The translations under genes and the position numbers were made by a program. Positions 38,152 through 47,332 of a stretch of 64,000 nt of DNA are shown here, piece by piece; position 1 is the first letter of the stretch, and every line of letters begins with the position of its first letter. This stretch comes from Erwinia_E haradaeae_D (GTDB taxonomy: Bacteria > Pseudomonadota > Gammaproteobacteria > Enterobacterales > Enterobacteriaceae). Location of the stretch: NCBI RefSeq assembly GCF_900698935.1, contig NZ_LR217715.1:248001-312000 (forward strand), in the 5' to 3' direction. A model generated the notes under the pieces. It had not been told where the DNA came from. It saw only the letters and a list, made by a program, of their open reading frames with translations, and searched no databases.

Positions 38152-39282
38152 TTAATCCAGAATTTTTTTATAAAGAGATATCAGTTTTTCAGATAAGAGT
38201 TGAGCAGATAGCGGTATAATTTGCGCGCGTGAGAAAGCACTTCTTTGGCTGTTATAGGTCGATGCAGTCAATGCTACTATGGCGTCTGTTAAAGATTTGA
38301 TATCTAGAGCATCGCAAATATAGCCATTTAGACCAGGCGTAATAAATTCGTTTCCACCACAATGAGTAGAAGTGATGATGGGTAAGCCGCAAGCTAATGC
38401 TTCCAAGATGACATTAGGGCACGGGTCGTACAAGGTAGGTAGCAGCAATCCATCTGAAGCTTGATACCATTCGCATATGTTTAGTTGTATACCAGCAAAA
38501 ATAATGCGGTTACCACAGCCAAGTTTTTGAGCTATAGTTATATATTTTTTTTCTGCTTTATCTCTACCAATGACTAGTAGATAAGAATGAGTATTGGCTA
38601 TGGCGTGAAGAGCCGCGGACAGTCCTTTGCGCTCAAAACCGGATCCTACATAAATCAGAAGATGTTCCTCTAATGGTAAAGCAAGCATTTTTCGTATTTT
38701 TACGCGCTGATAATGATCAACTGGGAAAAATTTTTGAATATTAATAGAGTTATAGATAACGTGAATCTTATGTTCAGGTACTCCAAATGTCTCGATAATT
38801 TCTTGTTTGACCATCCGTGCATTGCATATGACCGCTTTTAGTGCCGACGACCGATATAACGCACGTTCAGCTTCTATTACATTACGATGATAACGGCTAG
38901 CAAATAACAATTTTTGTCGCCATTTTGGTAAAACGCGACAACGTTGTTCTAACCATTTTGTGTGGACACCATCTCCTGCACGATATATGTCACATCCAGA
39001 AATACGTTCATGACTTTGGACAAGATGAAAACCTTCACGACACCAGAGAGTTCGTGCAGCCTGTGCAAATCTTTTTTCACGACTGACACGCCCCCATTGG
39101 CTTGGATTACATTGATATACGTTCCAGTTTGCTTTTTGCGGATATTCCCATTGACGGGTAATGATATTGAGATTGATCATCTTTAGAACTGATAGTGCTT
39201 CTAGCGCAGAGGTAACAAATTTCTCTGCACCACCATCAGGACGGTATCTCTGTCGTACTATCGCCAATCGCAGAATTTTCAT
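38152..39282 (-). CDS. wabG: LPS core galacturonosyltransferase, GT4 family (WabG-like)
   Basis: A 376-residue GT4 enzyme. LRLAIVRQRYRPDGGAEKF, LVQSHERISGCDIYRAGDGVH and VGSGFERKG strongly resemble Klebsiella WabG, which adds galacturonic acid to L,D-heptose II of the inner core from UDP-galacturonate; the WaaG branch of E. coli is the nearest alternative. The C-terminal motif is DPCPNVILEALACG. The start chosen is the ATG at 39282; an in-frame TTG two codons upstream is less likely. Together with uge (53 kb) it forms a galacturonate-addition route. Confidence 0.8.
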   Translation of the reverse strand: MKILRLAIVRQRYRPDGGAEKFVTSALEALSVLKMINLNIITRQWEYPQKANWNVYQCNPSQWGRVSREKRFAQAARTLWCREGFHLVQSHERISGCDIYRAGDGVHTKWLEQRCRVLPKWRQKLLFASRYHRNVIEAERALYRSSALKAVICNARMVKQEIIETFGVPEHKIHVIYNSINIQKFFPVDHYQRVKIRKMLALPLEEHLLIYVGSGFERKGLSAALHAIANTHSYLLVIGRDKAEKKYITIAQKLGCGNRIIFAGIQLNICEWYQASDGLLLPTLYDPCPNVILEALACGLPIITSTHCGGNEFITPGLNGYICDALDIKSLTDAIVALTASTYNSQRSAFSRAQIIPLSAQLLSEKLISLYKKILD

Positions 39283-41502
39283 GATCAAACGGCCTAATTA
39301 TAATATCATAACATATATCTCAGGATAGCATCAAAATAATGTTTTTTATAATATTTTTTGTAAATATAATAATTATTGATTCATCCTAATAAAATGACAT
39401 CCGTAATCTTTGCTTATATTTGTAACGATCAAGAATAACATGGAATAATATAATGTATTTTATATTAAAAAAGGTGAGGGGTTGTTAGACAATTAATATC
39501 TGTCTGATAAACCTATCAACGTGTGTAATAAACATCCTAGATGTTACAAGATACGATATTATATACAGCATGGTGAATATTCTACTTATAAATATTTAAT
39601 GTATGCATACATTATAATCTCAATAGTGAATGCTTAATGTTTAACTAGTTATGAGGACTAAAGAACATAACTGTACTGCAGGTATGATCAGGGGCTATAG
39701 AATAGCAGTGTAGTACACTGCAAAAGCGTTAAAAAAATAAGATTTACACAGTAAGATTTTGTTGTAAAAGTTTGTTCTTTTTCGATTTGTGAGGTAAGTA
39801 GTTCGCCTCCAGTGTATTGTATCTTTATGTATTTTAAAGAAGGCGATTGGTCTTATACAATCTTAGAATATGAATGAATTCTTTTCTTACATATATTTTT
39901 TAACTTTATGCTTTTAAATATTTGTAATACAGACGATTTGATTGAGTATAATACTTATGATAGGTAATGAATTTTGATAATAAAATATCAATTTATAGTA
40001 TAGCTTGAAAAGCTATAATTAAAACTGGTGAGTATGATGTATATTCTTTTATACTATTTATGCTTATACCTTCTGTTTATTGAGAATTTTGACTTTATTT
40101 TTACCAGTACTTAACTACAGCTATCAGAAATGTAATATATGAGCGATCAAATTCGTGGTGTAGAACAGCATATGATGTAATGATATTGTCATATCTTATT
40201 ACATTATGAATTTCATGATATTTAGGTTTATTGCAGCATGAGATTCACATATTAAAAAGCAGTGTACCAGTCACAGAGGAGAAGTGGCGTTTTTAAGATC
40301 ACTACAGAAAATATTTATATAAAATATTATATATTCGATGCAATTTTCTATATTATGGTAATATACTTACATTTAAATATCTAATGTATGGGATGTTATT
40401 TGATGTGTTTGTTTATGAGAATTATATGGTGCTAGGTTAGTAGCATGTGCAGATAGATATTGTAGATAATTTGAGTATTTGTTATGGCATAGGGTGTATG
40501 GTACAGTTATGTAAGTGTTTTTATTTTGTGTGTGCACGAGATCTCGTTGTATATTGTGGCTCTTGTATTCGTCACTTAACAATCTTAGTAGTGCAACTTG
40601 TCATCGGTGATATTGTTGTAAAATATGGAAAACATGCGTATTTATAATTTTGCATGGTAGCAAAGAGGAATGCATTGCCTATAAATGGTGTTTTTTATAT
40701 TCCAGTTGATATTACGCATGAGTAAAATTAATCGAAGGACAGTTTATGCTATACGAAGAGATGCTTAAAACGCTTCAAGTCACCTCAGCGCCGTAATACT
40801 TAGAACCATTATACAACCTATAGTCAAAATGCATGATATTTATATTAACTTTATGTATTGAGTTAATAGAATTTTAATGATTCACCATAAAGTTGATATA
40901 AAATATGAAAATGTAAGATTTTTTTCAAAATTAAACGTTGTATATAGTCTAAGATCTATCATGATGAATTGATACCATTACATGGTCATTATAAACACTA
41001 ATGCATGCATTCCATCTTATATTCTGGGATACATTAAGACAGAGCATTGTTTTATAGCAAGCTCTGGAGAGCATGAGGATGCAATGTCAAAGGAAAAGAG
41101 CAGAGTTTACGCTGATGATATCAACATGTTAGCTATACGTCATAGATATTTTCTAAACATAGAATGTTATCGAGTTATAATTTGGAGTATTTCTAGGTAA
41201 TTAGAGCGGCTGTTTTTTTAATACCAGGTATAGTGTTTTTTACAGCTTGTCGAAATGACTATAACACTAATCATATAATAATATGGTAACTATAGTGATT
41301 CCGATCTACAGAGAGTGTGGTATCTTGACACGTGAGTGCACGTGTTACATACGTGCATGCAAACTGTAAGTACAGGTTCTTATATGAGTGTACCATTAAT
41401 CCATACTATTAGATCATTAGTGAGTTATAAAGTTCTACAAAGATATGATGGTACGCATACATTTAACTCCCCTTGTTGTGTTAGTATTAGGAAAAAGCGC
41501 CT
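39283..41502. other. Intergenic region wabG-pgm with possible seqA remnant
   Basis: 2.2 kb. Pieces resembling SeqA occur between 40447 and 41065. The rest shows no gene, RNA or repeat; several 60-70 codon frames are without motifs. Confidence 0.5.
40447..41065 (+). pseudogene. seqA: Possible eroded replication-sequestration protein SeqA
   Basis: Three short pieces in SeqA order on the pgm strand: QIDIVDNL (E. coli TIEVDDEL, N-terminus) at about 40450, RRTVYA (GRTRVYFA) at about 40735, and YMVIINTN followed by FIA (YWVITNTN ... FPA, C-terminus) at about 40976. In E. coli seqA is directly upstream of pgm. Spacing is longer than in an intact gene and the last piece lies 440 bases from pgm, so this is a tentative call. 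Confidence 0.35.
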
Positions 41503-43155
41503 ATGGGAACTTGTTCACGGGCTGGGCAACTTGCTCGGCAGAGTGATTTAGTTAATGTAGCGCAATTAACTGCTCAGTATTATGTCCTGCGGCCTAAGAC
41601 AGGCCGTGTTGATCATGCGGTTAAGTTTGGTACTTCTGGGCATCGTGGAAGTGCGATGCGTCATAGTTTTAATGAAACGCATATTTTAGCGATCGCACAG
41701 GCTATTGCTGAAGAACGCATTAAAAATGGCGTTACAGGTCCGTCGTATGTAGGAAAAGACACACATGCCTTATCGGAACCAGCCATGCTTTCAGTACTAG
41801 AGGTTTTGTCTGCGAATGGTGTAGATATGATCCTGCAAAGAGATAATGGGTATACGCCAACACCTGCTATCTCTCATGCGATCATTGAACATAATAAACT
41901 TGGTGGCTTACAAGCTGATGGTATTATTATTACAGCATCGCATAATCCACCGGAAGATGGTGGAATTAAGTATAATTTACCACATGGTGGGCCAGCACAT
42001 ACTAGTTACACGAGAACTTTAGAAGCACGCGCTAATGCGCTAATTCAGGATGGTTTAAAGGCAGTCAAACGCATGACATTAGAGGAAGCGTGGAGCAGTG
42101 GCTATATTAGAGAAGAGGATATTATCCAACCTTATATTGAAGATTTATTATATATAGTAGATATGCCAGCAATACAGAAGGCTAATTTAAAAATTGGCGT
42201 AGATCCGTTAGGCGGTGCTGGTATTGCATGTTGGCAGCGTATCGCAGATTTATATCATCTAGATCTGACGGTTGTGAATGATGTGATTGATCAAACTTTT
42301 CGTTTTATGCACCTTGATCATGATGGAGTGATCCGAATGGATTGTTCATCACACTCAGCAATGGCGGGTTTATTAGCGCGGCGTGATAAATTTGATCTAT
42401 CATTTGCTAATGATCCCGATGATGATCGTCATGGTATTATTACTCCTTCTGGCCTCATGCATCCTAATCATTATTTAGCAGTAGCTATTCATTATCTATT
42501 TCAGAATAGACCACAGTGGAAAAAACAGGTCGCAGTTGGGAAAACACTGGTTTCAAGTGTGATGATAGATCGTATAGTGCAAGATATTGGTCGTCAGTTG
42601 GTAGAAGTGCCGGTTGGCTTTAAATGGTTTGTAGATGGTTTATTTAATGGTAGTTTAGGTTTTGGCGGAGAAGAAAGTGCTGGTGCTTCGTTTTTGCGAT
42701 TTGATGGTACACCCTGGTCTACTGATAAGGATGGTATTATTATGTGCTTATTAGCCGCAGAAATTACAGCGGTGACTGGTAAAAACCCGCAACAGTACTA
42801 TAATTGGCTTGCGCAACGCTTTGGTGAATCTAGCTATGTTCGTTTACAGAATCCTGCTACATCTATACAAAAATTAGCATTAACACATTTATCAGCTGAT
42901 AGCTTGAGTACAAATATGTTAGCAGGAGATGTGATTAGCGCTTATCTAACAGAAGCGCCGGGAAACGGCGCATCTATTGGTGGTTTAAAAGTAGTTACTA
43001 ATAATGGGTGGTTTGCTTTGCGTCCATCTGGTACAGAAGATTCTTATAAACTTTATTGTGAGAGTCTTTTAGGAGTTGGACATCGCAATCAAATAGAACA
43101 AGAAGCTTTACAGATTGTACATTCTATTTTTAACAGTATTTCATCTACAGAGTAA
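41503..43155 (+). CDS. pgm: Phosphoglucomutase
   Basis: Interconverts glucose-6-phosphate and glucose-1-phosphate, feeding GalU. It has 550 residues (E. coli 546). The phosphorylated serine is in TASHNPPEDGG near residue 146; sugar-binding GEESAGASFLRFDG and phosphate-binding RPSGTEDSYK are intact. The metal loop reads DPDDDRHG where E. coli has DPDYDRHG; the coordinating aspartates remain. TAGGA lies about 11 bases before the ATG. Confidence 0.98.
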   Translation: MGTCSRAGQLARQSDLVNVAQLTAQYYVLRPKTGRVDHAVKFGTSGHRGSAMRHSFNETHILAIAQAIAEERIKNGVTGPSYVGKDTHALSEPAMLSVLEVLSANGVDMILQRDNGYTPTPAISHAIIEHNKLGGLQADGIIITASHNPPEDGGIKYNLPHGGPAHTSYTRTLEARANALIQDGLKAVKRMTLEEAWSSGYIREEDIIQPYIEDLLYIVDMPAIQKANLKIGVDPLGGAGIACWQRIADLYHLDLTVVNDVIDQTFRFMHLDHDGVIRMDCSSHSAMAGLLARRDKFDLSFANDPDDDRHGIITPSGLMHPNHYLAVAIHYLFQNRPQWKKQVAVGKTLVSSVMIDRIVQDIGRQLVEVPVGFKWFVDGLFNGSLGFGGEESAGASFLRFDGTPWSTDKDGIIMCLLAAEITAVTGKNPQQYYNWLAQRFGESSYVRLQNPATSIQKLALTHLSADSLSTNMLAGDVISAYLTEAPGNGASIGGLKVVTNNGWFALRPSGTEDSYKLYCESLLGVGHRNQIEQEALQIVHSIFNSISSTE

Positions 43156-43588
43156 TGATCATAGGTTCTGATAGAAGATTAATGATGTATATGATATTTA
43201 CTAGTTATGTATGTGACTAACAGTCTGATTTCATAATAGAGAATAATGAAATAATTTTTAGATTGGTTAGATTGTAATGATGGAGTGTGATTGATTTTCC
43301 GGTGTTTTTGTATATTACGAAAATTCTATAATGATTGATTTTATATCATGACGTTTAGGTGATAAAACGAACATTAAATTTATAGTGAAATAGTTGTATG
43401 ATTCAATTCGATCAGCGTATTGACATGAAAGTTTTGATTTCCTCAATCTATATTCTATATTGCGACAATGACGATTTATAATAATATCCTTAATAATATA
43501 GATCAGGATGTTGTATCTTTATGTTTTTACATACGTATAGATCATTTTTGATGCCTAGTGTGTTAATCTGGTTTATAAAGAGATTATT
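43156..43588. other. Intergenic region pgm-rluB
   Basis: About 430 bp, with no recognisable feature. Confidence 0.55.
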
Positions 43589-44362
43589 ATGAGCGAAAAA
43601 CTGCAAAAGTTTTTAGCACGTGCTGGATTGGGATCACGACGTCAAATAGAAAGAATGATTCAAGCTGGGCGTATTAGCATTGATGGTAAATTACCCCGAC
43701 TTGGAGAGAGAATTCAGTGGCATCCTACATTGCAGATTTTCATGGATGGTCAGAGTATATCAATGGCTGATTTATCTTTTCAACCATGTCGTGTAATAGC
43801 GTATCATAAGATAGCAGGAGAGATATGTAGCCATGATGAGTATACAGGACGAACAAGGGTAGTTGATCGTTTGCCAAAATTAGATAGAGCACGCTGGGTA
43901 TCGGTGGGCCGTTTAGACATCAATACTGAAGGTTTGCTGCTATTCACCACTGATGGTCAATTAGCTCATTGCTTAATGCATCCACGTTATAACGTCGAGA
44001 GAGAGTATGTAGTACGTGTTTTTGGAGTGATTAATAAGAGATGTATTAATAGTTTACGTGATGGCGTGATATTAAAGGACGGGCTGGCTGCGTGTAAAAC
44101 CTTAAATTTTGTCCGGGGAACAGGAATGAATCGGTGGTATCATATGACTTTGCTAGAAGGTAGAAATCGTGAGGTGCGCCGTTTATGGGAAGCTGTAGGT
44201 GTGCAAGTGAACCGTCTGATACGTATACGTTTTGGAGATATAGTTTTATCAAAAAATTTGTCGCGTGGATGTTGGCAAGAGCTTGATGTAACGTCTGTGA
44301 ATTTTTTGCGTAACCAAGTAGGGTTAGTTCAAACACGAAAGAGCCTGGGTAACGTTGTTTAG
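43589..44362 (+). CDS. rluB: 23S rRNA pseudouridine-2605 synthase
   Basis: RsuA-family enzyme that isomerises U2605 in 23S rRNA. An S4 RNA-binding domain at 1-60 begins MSEKLQKFLARAGLGSRR, nearly as in E. coli RluB; the catalytic Asp is in VGRLDINTEGLLLF near residue 110, followed by EGRNREVRRLWEAVG. With 257 residues it ends before the Lys/Arg-rich tail of E. coli (291). RluE and RluF are less similar. No strong ribosome site is seen. It is convergent with galU. Confidence 0.93.
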   Translation: MSEKLQKFLARAGLGSRRQIERMIQAGRISIDGKLPRLGERIQWHPTLQIFMDGQSISMADLSFQPCRVIAYHKIAGEICSHDEYTGRTRVVDRLPKLDRARWVSVGRLDINTEGLLLFTTDGQLAHCLMHPRYNVEREYVVRVFGVINKRCINSLRDGVILKDGLAACKTLNFVRGTGMNRWYHMTLLEGRNREVRRLWEAVGVQVNRLIRIRFGDIVLSKNLSRGCWQELDVTSVNFLRNQVGLVQTRKSLGNVV

Positions 44363-44473
44363 AAAAAATACATATTATATAGGTCAGAATATTATACAAT
44401 AATAACACACGTTCGAGCAGTAAGCAGACAGAAGACATAAGGTAATGGCTTTTTATGCGACCTATGTACAGAT

Positions 44474-44516
44474 TGTCTGAGAGTAGTGTCAGACATGTTA
44501 CAATCTATAGATTGTA
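44474..44516. terminator. Paired hairpins between convergent rluB and galU
   Basis: TGTCTGA/TCAGACA (44474-44495) forms a 7-bp stem; next to it TACAATCTATAGATTGTA (44499-44516) is a perfect 18-bp palindrome spanning the galU stop codon. They could serve both converging transcripts, though neither has a clear T-run. Confidence 0.35.
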
Positions 44517-45419
44517 TGGAGCATTTTGTATTTGATGCAACCACGACCGGAATGTATTACCTAACAGCCTGTGATGCATGCTATGTTTTAGGAATGCTTG
44601 CATATAACCAAGTTTATCTCCGCAATCATAGCTGTCACCTTTCAGAACATAAGCTTCTACTTTTTCTTTTTGCATCAGCAAAGCAATAGAATCAGTTAAT
44701 TGAATTTCTTCATTTCTCCCTGGAGTTGTCTGACTGAGTAAAGGCCAGATTTGTGCAGAGAGCACATAGCGACCTACTATGGCAAGATTAGAGAGAGTTG
44801 TGTTTTTTGTAGGTTTTTCTATAATATCGACTATAGTTGCATGATCACCGGGCCTTAAGGAAGTTTCTAAACAATCAACCACACCGTAATTAGAGGTATC
44901 ATTTACGGGTTTTACCATAATCTGGCTATGATTTGTTTCGTCAAATCTTTGGATCATCTCAGCTAGATTATCTTTTGAAAGATTTGATGTGTATTGATCA
45001 AGGATGACATCCGGTAAAATGACCGTTACTGGGTTATTTCCAACTATTTGCCACGCACAACTTAACGCATCTCCTAGTCCTTTGGCTGGCTCTTGATGAA
45101 CTTGCATAATAGTAACATAGGGTGGACAAATAGATTGGATCTCTTTTAGTATTGTGTGCTTGGTTTGTTTTTCTAAAATAGTTTCTAATTCACTGCTAGC
45201 ATCAAAGTGTTTTTTAATAGATTTTTTAGAGGCATTTGTTACTAAAATAATATCATGGATACCAGCTGCAATACATTCATGAAAAACATATTGAATCAAT
45301 GGTTTATCTACAAGTGGTAACATTTCTTTTGGGATCGCTTTGGTTGCAGGTAGCATACGAGTCCCGAAACCAGCAACTGGAATCACTGCTTTTTTTACTT
45401 TGGGATGATAGGAAGGCAT
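44505..45419 (-). CDS. galU: UTP-glucose-1-phosphate uridylyltransferase
   Basis: Makes UDP-glucose from glucose-1-phosphate and UTP. It has 304 residues (E. coli 302). The nucleotide-binding signature GFGTRMLPATKAIPKEML lies near residue 18, with EPAKGLGDALSCAW, ILPDVILDQY and EKPTKNTTLSNLAIVGRY also typical. UDP-glucose is used by WaaE and, through a UDP-glucose dehydrogenase not seen here, by Uge. The stop codon is inside an 18-bp palindrome. Confidence 0.97.
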   Translation of the reverse strand: MPSYHPKVKKAVIPVAGFGTRMLPATKAIPKEMLPLVDKPLIQYVFHECIAAGIHDIILVTNASKKSIKKHFDASSELETILEKQTKHTILKEIQSICPPYVTIMQVHQEPAKGLGDALSCAWQIVGNNPVTVILPDVILDQYTSNLSKDNLAEMIQRFDETNHSQIMVKPVNDTSNYGVVDCLETSLRPGDHATIVDIIEKPTKNTTLSNLAIVGRYVLSAQIWPLLSQTTPGRNEEIQLTDSIALLMQKEKVEAYVLKGDSYDCGDKLGYMQAFLKHSMHHRLLGNTFRSWLHQIQNAPYNL

Positions 45420-45853
45420 TACCGAATTCTCCTTATCTACTGTAAGTGAACGTGTCTAAAATACGTAACTCATATTACATATATGTTTTTAGCAGGATAA
45501 CCTTGATGGTTGACTCATCCAGTACATCATACGATAGTATGACTATTAAGAAAACAGCTCCTTTAATAAATTGTATAGACGTAGTTGGGGTTGTGGTGTA
45601 TGTATGGCAGATTGACCACACGTTATTTTGAGAACATCAGTAGCATAAAACGTGTTAGGTAGTGTACGTTCATTTATACTATATAAATCGGTTGTTATAA
45701 TACAAATATAAATTGGATTAGATAGTTATCTCGTATTTTAATTTCTTTATTAAGTGACTTGAAATATTCATAATTCACATCTGACTGAGTTATAGAGAAC
45801 ATGAGAGCTAGCTCTACAGATAGCATATTTAATATTATTTTTAGGAGGTTGCT
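45420..45853. other. Divergent intergenic region galU-grxD
   Basis: 434 bp that must carry promoters for both genes; no clear -35/-10 pair stands out and no remnant is recognised. Confidence 0.5.
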
Positions 45854-46189
45854 ATGAATACTGTTGAGATCATTCAACGCCAAATTACAGAAAATCCTAT
45901 TTTACTTTATATGAAGGGTTCCCCTAAATTACCGAGTTGTGGTTTTTCAGCTCAGGCAGTTCAGGCGTTAACAGCGTGCGGGGAGCGATTTGCTTATATC
46001 GATATCCTGCAAAATCCAGAAATTCGCGCTGAACTCCCAAAATATGCTAATTGGCCAACTTTTCCTCAGTTATGGATTGATGGTGAGTTATATGGTGGCT
46101 GTGATATTATTCTCGAGATGTTCCAAAAAGGCGAACTTCAAAAGATCATTACAGAAACTATACAGAAACGTAAGATGCTTTCTCACTAA
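45854..46189 (+). CDS. grxD: Monothiol glutaredoxin Grx4
   Basis: Glutathione-ligated [2Fe-2S] carrier in iron-sulfur cluster trafficking. It has 111 residues (E. coli 115). The CGFS active site is at 29-32, preceded by YMKGSP and followed by WPTFPQLWIDGELYGGCDII, the glutathione-binding residues of the class. A strong AGGAGG lies 6 bases before the ATG. Retention suggests that Fe-S assembly is active. Confidence 0.97.
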   Translation: MNTVEIIQRQITENPILLYMKGSPKLPSCGFSAQAVQALTACGERFAYIDILQNPEIRAELPKYANWPTFPQLWIDGELYGGCDIILEMFQKGELQKIITETIQKRKMLSH

Positions 46190-46693
46190 ACATTACAGAG
46201 CCAAGATCACTTAACCATCAAGCTAGAAAATTTAGTACTGTTAAGAGTAATCGCAAGAATAGTTAGTATGCTAAGACTGTAGCTACGTAATTACTTTCAT
46301 CAAATAGGTGTTTTAATGTTAAAAAGAAAAGCGTTCTATCCTATCATCTGTATATACATAACTAGAATAGACCTCTATTCATGAAAATTTGGCATATCAC
46401 GAGCAGTGTTTCTCCTTTACTAATATGTGATTGAAATAGCATGCAGAGTATGTTCGAACCTTGAAGGTTTCAAAATGGTTCGCATGTATAAAGAGTACTA
46501 AGGACAATATATTTTAGTTTAATGCGATATATGAATCTATTGGTTTTGTATTATTGAATCGCAATCTATGTTAGAGGTAAATAAGATAGATGCCAGTACG
46601 TACACGTTATATACATACATAATATGTGACTTCACTAATTTTATTAGTACAGACTAACTAATGGGATTTACCAGAGTTGGAGAGGTAAAGTAT
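46190..46693. other. Intergenic region grxD-pgpC
   Basis: About 500 bp, with no recognisable feature apart from the ribosome site of pgpC at the end. Confidence 0.5.
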
Positions 46694-47332
46694 TTGAGAG
46701 TCAACCCTAGTCGACGTATCATCTTTTTTGATCTTGATGGCACCTTGCATCAACAGGATATCTTTAGTTCATTTATATACTGGTTATTATGGCATCATCT
46801 GTTAAATTTGTTTTTACTTCTGCCGTTATTGCCTGTAGTTGGCGCTGGGCTGCTTATTCAGGGTCGTACAACGCGTTGGCCAATAAGTTTAGTGTTATGG
46901 TCGATCACTTTTGGTCATCGAGAATCTATATTATTAAAAAGAGAAGAGAAATTTGTTCGTTGGTTTTGTCGTCGCTTAACGCCTTTTCAAAAAGTGCGCC
47001 AACGACTTCTTGACTATCTGAGATATGAAAATACTGATGTATGGTTAATTACTGGTTCACCGCAATCTTTAGTAGCAAGGGTGTATAGTAACGCGGTGTT
47101 TTTTCCGCGAGTTATGCTGATTGCTAGTCAGATGGCGCGGGCTTATGGAGGTCGTGTATTGGTTATGAGGTGCGTAGGAAATGAAAAAGTTTCTCAATTA
47201 ATACAACGGATCGGAAAGCCGTTACAAATAGAAAGCGGATACAGTGATAGTAATCAGGACAATCCTTTGTTATTTTTTTGTCAGAATCGTTTTCGTGTGA
47301 CTCGATTAGGAGAAATCAAAGATATGGACTGA
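46694..47332 (+). CDS. pgpC: Phosphatidylglycerophosphatase C
   Basis: HAD-superfamily membrane phosphatase that dephosphorylates phosphatidylglycerol phosphate. FFDLDGTLHQQD carries the HAD motif I aspartates, WLITGSPQSL is motif II, and SGYSDSNQDNPLLFFC is the family-specific motif. A hydrophobic segment near 40-65 anchors it. The start chosen is TTG at 46694, which has GGAGAGG 8 bases upstream and places eight residues before IIFFD as in E. coli YfhB (211 residues; here 212). The ATG at 46661 adds 11 residues with no ribosome site. PgpA seems lost, so PgpC may be the only enzyme for this step. Confidence 0.92.
   Translation: MRVNPSRRIIFFDLDGTLHQQDIFSSFIYWLLWHHLLNLFLLLPLLPVVGAGLLIQGRTTRWPISLVLWSITFGHRESILLKREEKFVRWFCRRLTPFQKVRQRLLDYLRYENTDVWLITGSPQSLVARVYSNAVFFPRVMLIASQMARAYGGRVLVMRCVGNEKVSQLIQRIGKPLQIESGYSDSNQDNPLLFFCQNRFRVTRLGEIKDMD

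Noticed and set aside
41325..41353. TTGACA at 41325 as a pgm promoter
   Set aside because: No acceptable -10 element at 16-18 bases; pgm starts 170 bases away.
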